Assembly: GCF_000340215.1 (NCBI RefSeq)
Contig: NW_006921538.1
Location: 2,734,651-2,798,650 of the forward strand
Direction: 5' to 3'
DNA from: Pseudocercospora fijiensis CIRAD86
Lineage: Eukaryota > Ascomycota > Dothideomycetes > Mycosphaerellales > Mycosphaerellaceae
Length of the DNA stretch: 64,000 nt
Shown: positions 56,330-64,000 of the stretch, piece after piece
Layout of the letters: each line of letters starts with the position of its first letter
Numbering within the stretch: position 1 is the stretch's first letter
Notes under the pieces: model-generated
Told to the model about the DNA's origin: nothing
What the model saw: the letters and a program-made list of their open reading frames with translations, nothing else
Database searches by the model: none
Program-made: the position numbers and the translations under genes

Positions 56330-59329
56330 TCAACAACCCTGACCCTCCTGCTCCCACTTCTTCGCCTCGTCCAGCATCATCTTACCCGGGCCATAGAAGT
56401 ATTCCAGAGCCTTCAGTGCCTCTTCACGGAATTCTGCCTCGATGGCTCCGTCGTTCTCGCCCCGGTTGGCCTCCGGAACCTGATACCGATCATCAAAGTC
56501 TTTCATGATGGCCTGCACAGTCTGCTTCAGCCTCGCCTCGACGTTCTCCAACCACTCCGGAATGATGACATTCTCGCACGAATGACTGACGGCAGAGCCC
56601 ACGGCGCAGAAAACGTTTTCCGGGCCCGTATCAGTCACAAGCGCTCGAATGCGTCTCATGCGTTCTGCGTGAGGACCCGAGACTGCCTTGCCATTTCGAC
56701 CTTTCACTTTCGCAGCTCTGCCACCGCTCTGCTTGCTGCGCTTGGGGAAGTCCTTGGCCTGCAATTTCGCGCACTCGTCGTATGTCTGTAGCATCTCTCC
56801 TCCCACGGCAGAGTTGTCGTCGTCATCATTGATGGTATCGGTGCGCACTTGGTGAACAGCTCTTATGAGACGCTCGAAAGCCGACTTGAGAGCCCAGAGC
56901 AAGTCGTCTTTGCCATCTTCCACAGCCTTGAGGAAGCCCGCACTGTTGGAAGCTGAATGGAAAGCTTTGTCATTCAGAGTTTCGCGCAGTGGAGCAAAGA
57001 TCATGTCGATGATGTTGACCTGCATATTCCTCTGCAAAGTCTTGATGTCGTCTACGAAGCCATCGAATCCCTTTTGAAGCTCTTCGGAGAAGACGCTCTG
57101 GATCTCTTGGTTCCACGATGTCGCGGGTTGATTTCGCCCAGGCTTCCAGTGGCCGTGTCGACGACAATATGCCCGAAATGTTCCTCCTGGGAAAGTCTCC
57201 CACTTCTTGACGATAGGCTTGGCAGCAATGGGCCAGGTGCTGTTTTGATGCACGTCGAAGCGTCGTCCAATGTTCTCGGGAAAGGAACCCTTCAACTGGC
57301 CCTTCAGCAGATCGTGGATCGCCTTGCACTGATTTTCAAGAGTAGACTTGATTGAATTGCGAATCTCGTGGTGGCGTTCGAAGGAAGTCTTGCTGGTGAT
57401 ACTGATGATGTTCTCGAAGAGTCTAGGCAGCTTGCGCTGCACGATGTTGGAGAGAGTATCGATTCTCGCTACCGCCGGTTCACGGTAGAGCAGCTCGATG
57501 AGTTCAGGAAGACCTGTACCGTCTACGTCGAATTTTGGTGGAACTCCTCCCATGGGTGTGCCGTGCTGAAGTTTCTCGTAATCTGTTGAGCACGTAAAAT
57601 GTGTCTTCAGATCAGGAGCATTCTTCGATCTGGTGATTTCTCGCAGCTTTCCGCGCATATCCTCATGAGTGTTTGCATTTCGACCAAGGACTTGGTGCTG
57701 GTAGAGCATGTTCGTGTCCTTCTGAATGACAACGGGTATTGTTTCGAGCTCCTGGTCGATGGCGCGCAGATGATCCTTCTGCTCGGTGTTGATGCCGTCC
57801 AGTGCATAGATGCGAGCTTTCTCTTCTACAAGGGTGTCTCGGCGCTGTTGAAGGTGGCGAATGTTCTCCTCAGTCTTGCGAACAGCGTCTCGTGAGGCCG
57901 CCGGGAGGTTCGCGTTGTTGGTAGCTCCACCCTGCACATCGATCTTTGTCAATACAAGCTGGGTGTTTCTTATCTTTCCTGCGCTATTGGCAAGTCGCAG
58001 ATGGTCTCTAATATCGCTGCTCTGTGCACAGCGCGAATTTGGCGCGACGACCAGCACAGTCCCAGCCCTGTGGACATAGTTCTTCGTTGCATCGACAACT
58101 GTCTGGTTGGTGTCATCAAGCCCAGGTGTGTCGGTGACGATGACACCCTGATTAAGAAAGTCATTGTCGAGATGGACTTGTAATGTGCGAATCAGTGGCC
58201 ATGGATGTCGTCCAGTGAGAGACTTTGGCGGCCTGGACAATCCTTCGTAGATTTCCTTCAGCTGCGCGACCGAGGAAGCGCCTTCCATTTCAATCTCGTT
58301 CTCGACACCTCGATCAGCCATATGAGCAGACGTAAGACCCATGAGCTTATCCACTGTTTCCGAGAGACTGCTATTCGCCCATTGATGCTTCATCCAATCA
58401 CTGAACGCATCTTTTGTAGCAAAGTCATCGTCCTCATGGTCGCAGAGTATGGTGTGGAGGACATTGATGGCGTCGAGGAAGCAGTCGTTGAGCTCGTTTA
58501 GATCGTCTTCCTCCACGGAGTCCGGATCGGTCTCCTGTTGCTTTTCCAAGTCGAACAAGTCAAATACAGCGCGACAAAGCTTCATGGTGCGCTTCTTGAT
58601 CGTGTCCAAAGGATAGTACAAGGCCTCGACGACGAAAAGCGTTTCTTGACCTTTCTTGAGGCCAACGAACTCGTGCACGATATTTGTTCCTCGCTCGGAT
58701 GCGCTGGTCACAGCAATGTCAGGTATGCCTAGCAAAGCGCTGACCAGCTGAGACTTCCCAGCGCCCATGACTCCAATGAAGACGACTGGCTTCGTTTTGG
58801 GATACCTCTGCTTAGGTGTGCACGACTCAGATATCTTTTCGTAGACAATGTCCAGGGCGTCGTTGCTGTAACCCTCCTGCTTCCGCAATTGGTATAGTCG
58901 AAGAAAGCCGATGCATGCTTTTGGCACTTCCATCTCAACAACCTCGATCAAGGGATGATAAGCTGCGAGTCGAGGGCGCCGCTTGTCGAACACCAGCTCG
59001 GTTACCAAAGGGGTCATCGTCGCTTCTGGCACGACATGAGCAGCGCTTTCATCGCTGTGACCTCCAACGTTGTGATCGCGGCTGCATTCTGGAGTCGGAT
59101 GCGGACCGCGAACATCAAACGGAGGTTCTTTCCGGTCCATGCTGGGCTGAGGAAGGCTGGCTGCATCAAATTGTCCAACATCGTTTGAGGCGTTGTCGTC
59201 GTTGGTGTTGTCGTCGTTGGTAAGCTTCAGTCGCTTTGCGCCGTTGTCACCAGATGATGTGTCATTGGGAGGCTCAAATGGTGGACTGGGAGAGCGTTTC
59301 AAAGGAGGGGGATCATCTTCCGAAGACAT
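56330..59329 (-). CDS. SLIP-GC/dynamin-like large nuclear GTPase
   Basis: A large GTPase of the dynamin superfamily, resembling fungal homologues of nuclear GTPase SLIP-GC. It is a single exon of 999 residues from ATG 59329 (MSSEDDPPPLKRSPSPP). The frame is open further upstream, but that part encodes the 14-bp minisatellite and is unlikely to be translated. G motifs: P-loop GVMGAGKSQL near residue 188, G3 DTPGLDD near 400, G4 LTKIDV near 460. The N-terminus is acidic/Ser/Pro-rich with a possible nuclear signal (KRLKL). A long helical C-terminal region follows (about 480-999) with a basic patch (RSKQSGGRAAKVKGRNGK). In animals SLIP-GC guards genome stability in germinal-centre B cells; in fungi this family is expanded and of unknown function. 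Confidence 0.85.
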   Translation of the reverse strand: MSSEDDPPPLKRSPSPPFEPPNDTSSGDNGAKRLKLTNDDNTNDDNASNDVGQFDAASLPQPSMDRKEPPFDVRGPHPTPECSRDHNVGGHSDESAAHVVPEATMTPLVTELVFDKRRPRLAAYHPLIEVVEMEVPKACIGFLRLYQLRKQEGYSNDALDIVYEKISESCTPKQRYPKTKPVVFIGVMGAGKSQLVSALLGIPDIAVTSASERGTNIVHEFVGLKKGQETLFVVEALYYPLDTIKKRTMKLCRAVFDLFDLEKQQETDPDSVEEDDLNELNDCFLDAINVLHTILCDHEDDDFATKDAFSDWMKHQWANSSLSETVDKLMGLTSAHMADRGVENEIEMEGASSVAQLKEIYEGLSRPPKSLTGRHPWPLIRTLQVHLDNDFLNQGVIVTDTPGLDDTNQTVVDATKNYVHRAGTVLVVAPNSRCAQSSDIRDHLRLANSAGKIRNTQLVLTKIDVQGGATNNANLPAASRDAVRKTEENIRHLQQRRDTLVEEKARIYALDGINTEQKDHLRAIDQELETIPVVIQKDTNMLYQHQVLGRNANTHEDMRGKLREITRSKNAPDLKTHFTCSTDYEKLQHGTPMGGVPPKFDVDGTGLPELIELLYREPAVARIDTLSNIVQRKLPRLFENIISITSKTSFERHHEIRNSIKSTLENQCKAIHDLLKGQLKGSFPENIGRRFDVHQNSTWPIAAKPIVKKWETFPGGTFRAYCRRHGHWKPGRNQPATSWNQEIQSVFSEELQKGFDGFVDDIKTLQRNMQVNIIDMIFAPLRETLNDKAFHSASNSAGFLKAVEDGKDDLLWALKSAFERLIRAVHQVRTDTINDDDDNSAVGGEMLQTYDECAKLQAKDFPKRSKQSGGRAAKVKGRNGKAVSGPHAERMRRIRALVTDTGPENVFCAVGSAVSHSCENVIIPEWLENVEARLKQTVQAIMKDFDDRYQVPEANRGENDGAIEAEFREEALKALEYFYGPGKMMLDEAKKWEQEGQGC

Positions 59330-59922
59330 TGTTGCAATGCTGATATGCGAGGGCGATTGGTGGGAGATGTTGATGTGCGGTGGTTGATGTGTGGTGGTTG
59401 ATGTGTGGTGGTTGATGTGCGGTGGTTGATGTGCTGTTGTATGAGAAAGAAAGAGCTTGAGAGTGCTTCTGGTAAACATATCCCTGCGCTGATGCTGCAT
59501 GTGTCGAAGAGCCACTGAGACCTCAAGTGAAGTCTGTAAAGCGAAAAGTGAAGTCTGTAAAGCGTCAAGTGGCCAATGAGAGCGACCTGTCAAGTGCATC
59601 TTCTGGTGTTAACCAGAAAGCGAAGCCTCACTTGCTCGACCAAGTCTCTCACCGGTGTCACCGCAAGCCGAAAGTGGCGGCGGCACCGACTTGGTCTGGA
59701 TAGCGGTTGACGCATTGCGAGCGCAAGGCAAGGCAAAAAATCTGTGTGGCAGTCCGAGCGTACAAGCATTGATGAGGAGATGTTGATCTATAAGTAGCTG
59801 GGCCTATTGTCTTGAGCTGGAATCAGGGTGGCCTGCTCAAGGCTGAAATTAAGCTGGAACGACGAAATGCGCGCAAGAAAGATGAAATTTAGATCGCCGC
59901 CAATTATGTTGAAGATGCTATC
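59330..59922. other. Short intergenic region between the GTPase and IRE1 genes
   Basis: This holds the GTPase leader with its minisatellite and an imperfect duplication at about 59525-59570 (GTGAAGTCTGTAAAGCG twice). Sequence towards IRE1 is A-rich and may hold its polyadenylation signals. No gene is seen. Confidence 0.45.
59379..59434. repeat. 14-bp minisatellite upstream of the GTPase gene
   Basis: Four tandem copies of GGTGGTTGATGTGT/C lie 50-105 bp upstream of the GTPase start codon, in its probable 5' leader. Confidence 0.9.
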
Positions 59923-62900
59923 CTAGAGCTCGAGATATCTCTTGAAGCGGTCGCTACCCTCTAAGTTTGCCTCACGAACCACCTCGTAGCACGCCATCAA
60001 CAGGCGAGGGAATTTGTGAGTCCAGTACGCCAGGTACCCAGCAGCTAGCGGACCAACGAGCTTCTTCACGTGTTCCGGCATGTCCTCGTAATGATTCTTC
60101 TTGTTCCTGAGCGCTCTCAAGAGGTCGAGCACGCGGTTGCCGCTGTACTTCCTCTGCTTACCAAGGGTGTCGACAAACACCTTGTCCAACTTGGACAAGA
60201 AGTCTGCATTTGGGCCAACAATCTCGAAGATGCGACTTTCGAGCAATTGAAGGTGAGGCGAGTCTCCGATGTAGTTGTCTTCCCACGTACCGCGCTGCTC
60301 GCGCTCAAAGTGATCCGAGCAATCGCACAGGAATGACAAGCGGTCCTCTGCTTCCCAGAAGTAAGGATGATTGAGCACCTCGTGGGCAGTGGGGCGGTTC
60401 GCAGGTTCATTCGCCAACATTGAACCAATCAGCTGCAGGGGCTCATAAGCGTCAGACCAGCGCTCCAGAGGCTCCATGTTCTTCTTGTCTTTCTTGACAT
60501 TAAGCTCGCGCACTGCTGGGAACATGGATTCGTCCTCGAAGGGATGCGCGCCGTCAGTCAAGACCCAGAAGAACAGACATCCTAATGAGAAAATATCCGC
60601 AGCACGCTTGAGACCGCTGACGCCACCGCCGGTGCCGCTGCCACCGTCACTGCCGTTCGTCGAAGCGCCCTTGCTGTGATTGCTTTCCACGTCACAAGGC
60701 TGGGTAATCAGCTCTGGCGCCTTCCATCCAAAGGTTCCGGCATTACCGGTGAGGTCGTTGATCGTGCTCATGCCTTCGGGTAGATTCTTTCCCAGGCCAA
60801 AATCTGAAATGACTACGCGGGTGGTTCCCACAGGTTGCGTCTTTCTCGGGTAAGCCACGAGGATATTCTGCGGCTTGATATCTCGATGGATGATACGCAG
60901 GTTGTGGAGATGATTCAAGCCTTGTGCGAGTTGCTTGAGTGTGCGGGCCATGTCCTGCTGGATTGCAAGCTTCAATGCTGAAAGCTGAAGCCGTCTTTCG
61001 TCGCTCGGAATCAGTGCCTTCTCCGACTTTGGTTTGTCCACTTCCCAAACCTCAAAAAGGCTAGCTTGGCAGAGCTCGACAGCAAGGTACAAGAAGTGGT
61101 TGTCCTTTTGTTGGCAGAAGTACCGAATCACATTGTCGTGATCGTCGCTTTGCTGCAGGAATGACACCTCTTGAGATGCCAATTCGCAGTACTGACTCAG
61201 CATCCGCTTCACGGCGACACGGCGGTTCTCGAACATGCCTTCGTACACAGTTGTACCGCCGCTGCCATTGCCAATGACCTTGTCGAGATGGACAATGAGG
61301 CTGTTGATCTGGATGGAATCAGATGCTAACGTGCTCTCTGACGCTGCAACACTAATGGATTGTGCTTGAGATGTGTCACTGCCATTCTTCCGAGCTCTTG
61401 CCTCTGCTTGGGCGGCTTCCTTCTCCTTCTGCTTTCGTCCGCCTCGCCGACCACGCGTGGCTTTCTTCTTCTTTGGCTCGCCCTTTTGATCTTCTCCTTC
61501 TGGGGACTCGTCTCCGGCTTGCACAACACCGTCCGCGGCGAAGTGGACCTTGGGCGTTGCAGTGCCATTCGTCGCGGGAGACTCGTGTGGGAAGATAATC
61601 TCCTCCGCTGGCTCGCCTTCACGAACGAGCGGGGTGGTGGGTCCAGGAACAGCCTCAGTTCGAGCATGTGGGGGAATATCAACCTGAATTTGGAGCGGTA
61701 CAGAAATAGGTACGGCTATCTCTTTCGTGGCAGATTCAGGCATCAAGTTGCGAAGTGAATCAAGGTTCCTCACAGCGTAGGGTCCCGCGCCAACGCATAG
61801 CAGAGTAATGAAAGCAAGGATCTGGAGGGGGACCGAAGTTAGCCTGCGATGTACCGGATCACCATCAAGGCGTAAATTAGTAGAGATACTTACCAAGTAT
61901 TGAACACTTAGGTACCCGTTCTGTCGCTGCGCAGATGGTAAAGTCGGATATTGATTTGGCCACTGGTCAGCCGGTCCTCGAGAGATTGCTCCGTCTCCAG
62001 ATGATGGCGGCGCGTCAATGGTGTAAGATCCGCCTCCGTCGATTGCGCGTGGTCCCAGCACTCTAGTAGGCGAATTGTAAACGCCAGCAACGTCTAAATT
62101 CGCAAACTTGGCGCGATCGAGGAATTCGACAGGCCGTGCCTTGTCTGTGACGGTGGGATAGTGTCGCTCTGACAGTGCGTACCAATTACTCTTCTCAGTT
62201 CGGTTGACGTAGACGGCATCGACACCCGCAGCGCCTGGAGGGATGCGGCCAAGAGGCTGCTGCAATGCAACCAGGTCAGCTGGTCCCGAGCGTACATTAA
62301 CTGGTCGAATGAGATCGTAGACTCTGGCGATAGGTGCGTTCAGTTTCCCCCAGAACTCAGCCTTAGGATTTTCAGGATCATCGCGCAGACTGTAGAAGTG
62401 GCCGTCCCATGTAGAGTACAAGTTCCTCCGGTCGAGTGTGCTCGAGTAGCTGTTGCGGAGATCTTGATCTCTATTGTTTGTGGACCATTCGAAGAACCTA
62501 ATGGTGCTGATGGGCTCGCCGGTCATCCGGTTTTGAATGCCAATAGTGTACTCAGTTTGGCCGAGCGTGATGTAGCCGAGCGTTTCCAACTCGTTGTCGT
62601 CTGCGAGACCACCAAGGGGGTCTACACGGCGGCAGCTTGAATCCTCGCCAGGGATGGAGCCTGTGGAGGTGAAGGTCTTCTCGACCTGGCCATTCTGTGC
62701 GTTGATGGTGTAGAGACGATTCCGTTTCTCTGCAGTGTAGACCACATTGGAGTCTTCTGCGGCGTAGGGAGACATCTCAGCCAGTGTTTTGACTGTAATG
62801 GCACCAGCTGGGCTCTCAAGCCTAGTGAGGCCATGCTCTGGAGCAAGAATGTAAATTGCTCCGTCCTGACTTGGCTCAACAATGAACATGGGTGTTTCTT

Positions 62901-63546
62901 GTGCACTGCCATCAGGGTTGAGGGTCTTGTTGTGTGGGTGGTTGATGTTTTCCACCATGTCGTGGGTATTTTCGACCGTCCACCGGTGAGCGCCAGTCCG
63001 GCGGTCTCGTGCGTGGAGCTTCCCGTCAACCGTCGCCAGGAGAATCATCTCCTCGACTTGCCAATCCTGCAAAGACCGCGCCGGAAGTTGTCGCGAGGTA
63101 AGGTCACCGCCATTGCTGGAGGCAGACCATTGGGCAGGAGGTGCTCGAACAGCCGGGTCAGACTCGGCCGGAGACACAGTCGCAAGGGCGCGCTCATTGA
63201 CATAGGGTGTCCTTCGCGCTTTTGGTGTTCTGTCATTGTTGTTGTGATTTACGTTGTCTTGGTGGCCTTCGTGCTCGATGACGTTGGCGTTGGCGTTGGT
63301 GTTGGTGTCGCGGTGACCCCGCTGGCCAGTGAGATGGTGCTGCAGCGACGGGTCTGTTGGCTGAGCGCGCCATTGTGGCTCGACGTGAGCAGCATCGGCA
63401 CGCTCATCACCCTGCTGGGCGATGGAGTGCGGGTCGGGGGGAGGGTAGTGTTGCTGGGCGGGCTTCTGCAGGGCCGCGGTGCCAGCGAGGAGCAGGAGGC
63501 TGACGACTATCTCTTTTGTTGACAGTCCTCGACCGGGCGGAGGCAT
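59923..63546 (-). CDS. IRE1: Ire1 unfolded-protein-response kinase/endoribonuclease
   Basis: The ER-membrane sensor of unfolded proteins; its RNase splices the HAC1/hacA mRNA. Exons 63546-61894 and 61821-59923 give 1183 residues. The 72-bp intron (61893-61822, GTAAGT, branch GCTAAC, CTCCAG) is a multiple of three with no stop, so an unspliced mRNA still reads through. Splicing joins VQYL to ILAFITLLCVGAGPYAV and makes one continuous transmembrane helix. Start MPPPGRGLSTKEIVVSLLLL gives a signal peptide; the frame is open further upstream without support. The luminal domain covers about residues 150-540, then the TM helix, a Lys-rich linker (KKKKATRGRRGGRKQKEK), the kinase (IIHRDIKPQNIL, SDFGLGKNL) and a C-terminal KEN RNase domain with RKYSGNRVLDLLRALRNKKN, retaining the catalytic Tyr, Arg and His. 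Confidence 0.95.
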   Translation of the reverse strand: MPPPGRGLSTKEIVVSLLLLAGTAALQKPAQQHYPPPDPHSIAQQGDERADAAHVEPQWRAQPTDPSLQHHLTGQRGHRDTNTNANANVIEHEGHQDNVNHNNNDRTPKARRTPYVNERALATVSPAESDPAVRAPPAQWSASSNGGDLTSRQLPARSLQDWQVEEMILLATVDGKLHARDRRTGAHRWTVENTHDMVENINHPHNKTLNPDGSAQETPMFIVEPSQDGAIYILAPEHGLTRLESPAGAITVKTLAEMSPYAAEDSNVVYTAEKRNRLYTINAQNGQVEKTFTSTGSIPGEDSSCRRVDPLGGLADDNELETLGYITLGQTEYTIGIQNRMTGEPISTIRFFEWSTNNRDQDLRNSYSSTLDRRNLYSTWDGHFYSLRDDPENPKAEFWGKLNAPIARVYDLIRPVNVRSGPADLVALQQPLGRIPPGAAGVDAVYVNRTEKSNWYALSERHYPTVTDKARPVEFLDRAKFANLDVAGVYNSPTRVLGPRAIDGGGSYTIDAPPSSGDGAISRGPADQWPNQYPTLPSAQRQNGYLSVQYLVSISTNLRLDGDPVHRRLTSVPLQILAFITLLCVGAGPYAVRNLDSLRNLMPESATKEIAVPISVPLQIQVDIPPHARTEAVPGPTTPLVREGEPAEEIIFPHESPATNGTATPKVHFAADGVVQAGDESPEGEDQKGEPKKKKATRGRRGGRKQKEKEAAQAEARARKNGSDTSQAQSISVAASESTLASDSIQINSLIVHLDKVIGNGSGGTTVYEGMFENRRVAVKRMLSQYCELASQEVSFLQQSDDHDNVIRYFCQQKDNHFLYLAVELCQASLFEVWEVDKPKSEKALIPSDERRLQLSALKLAIQQDMARTLKQLAQGLNHLHNLRIIHRDIKPQNILVAYPRKTQPVGTTRVVISDFGLGKNLPEGMSTINDLTGNAGTFGWKAPELITQPCDVESNHSKGASTNGSDGGSGTGGGVSGLKRAADIFSLGCLFFWVLTDGAHPFEDESMFPAVRELNVKKDKKNMEPLERWSDAYEPLQLIGSMLANEPANRPTAHEVLNHPYFWEAEDRLSFLCDCSDHFEREQRGTWEDNYIGDSPHLQLLESRIFEIVGPNADFLSKLDKVFVDTLGKQRKYSGNRVLDLLRALRNKKNHYEDMPEHVKKLVGPLAAGYLAYWTHKFPRLLMACYEVVREANLEGSDRFKRYLEL

Positions 63547-64000
63547 GATGCCATGGACAGAACCATCGGCAGACCGAAGGCGGCGGCGGCGGTGGGCGGA
63601 GCGGAGGGTGCAGATATGCGTCAGTAGGTAATATGTTAAGAAAGTGGTGTGGGATCTAATGGGCAGTAGTAGTGTGAGAGGGACGTTCGTCGTCGTCACT
63701 GGGCAGCGCCAGGAGGTTCGTGAATTCGGCGATGTACCAGGGTTCAAACTTCAGCGGTTGGCGGTCTAGAGTCCAGAGCGGCTAGCGCCGAATCAACCCG
63801 GGGGCGCGGACGTGCAAGGAAGCGAAACCGCACAAAAAAAGCTGGCTGTGCAACAATCCATGAACGATGATTGATGAACGATGCTTCTTTGCCTACCCTA
63901 CCCGACCATCAACCCACAAATCTGACTGTTGTTATGACATTTCGGCACATGCTGATGCTCATGTCCTTCAGCGGCAACATCTTATCTTATCCAGCCAGCC
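63547..64000. other. IRE1 upstream region
   Basis: This is the promoter and leader of IRE1, C/T-rich on the minus strand, with a CCG run near 63570-63600. No other gene is seen before the window ends. Confidence 0.4.

Noticed and set aside
59330..59599. N-terminal extension of the SLIP-GC-like GTPase
   Set aside because: It translates a 14-bp minisatellite into a His/Thr/Pro repeat and includes no domain; the ATG at 59329 begins a typical acidic, Ser/Pro-rich N-terminus.

Overview
This window looks like a chromosome segment from a filamentous ascomycete (Pezizomycotina, quite possibly a Dothideomycete; that rank is an inference). The evidence is short GT-AG introns of 48-72 bp with CTAAC/CTAAT-type branch sites, fungal-type genes (ATG1, IRE1, a Zn2Cys6 regulator, a HET remnant, an AA7 oxidase, a GH3 beta-glucosidase), and two repeat islands carrying the signature of RIP (repeat-induced point mutation). 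In those islands CpA/TpG is largely replaced by TpA, so CAG/CAA/TGG codons of recognisable transposon genes now read TAG/TAA.

Layout. 1-5460 is a RIP-degraded island with an integrase-core transposon gene on the minus strand. 5461-24700 is gene space: a broken HET gene, an ArfGAP/UBA protein (-), ATG1 (+), NAD-dependent glycerol-3-phosphate dehydrogenase (+), a secreted FAD-linked oxidoreductase (-) and a Zn2Cys6 transcription factor (+). 24848-47191 is a nested transposon island. 47549-64000 is gene space again, all on the minus strand: membrane-anchored GH3 beta-glucosidase, CSC1/TMEM63-type channel, LYAR-type zinc-finger protein, SLIP-GC/dynamin-like GTPase and IRE1.

The island is the most interesting part. 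A Ty3/gypsy chromovirus (LTRs at 24911-25106 and 46684-46880; gag zinc knuckle, protease, RT, RNase H, integrase, chromodomain) was cut in its integrase by a 9.9-kb hAT DNA transposon (29488-39425, 20-bp terminal inverted repeats, 8-bp target duplication GACTTTAT). A Tad-like LINE (41564-46545, minus, 10-bp target duplication) later entered the 3' part. The hAT element is far larger than its transposase needs. Read through the RIP stops, it also carries two different genes with a complete histone H3 fold, one with a long Lys/Arg-rich N-terminus and one with KAPRK-type tail repeats. It also carries at least two or three further genes that I do not recognise. Many introns of these cargo genes share a short GTAGCCGGCA-type repeat. 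A transposon carrying its own divergent H3 variants next to its transposase is the candidate undescribed system here.

The housekeeping genes form no evident pathway cluster. ATG1 (autophagy) and IRE1 (unfolded protein response) are both stress-response kinases but lie about 45 kb apart. Gene models were extended across introns by reading splice sites directly; where this changed the start or the C-terminus it is stated in the entry.
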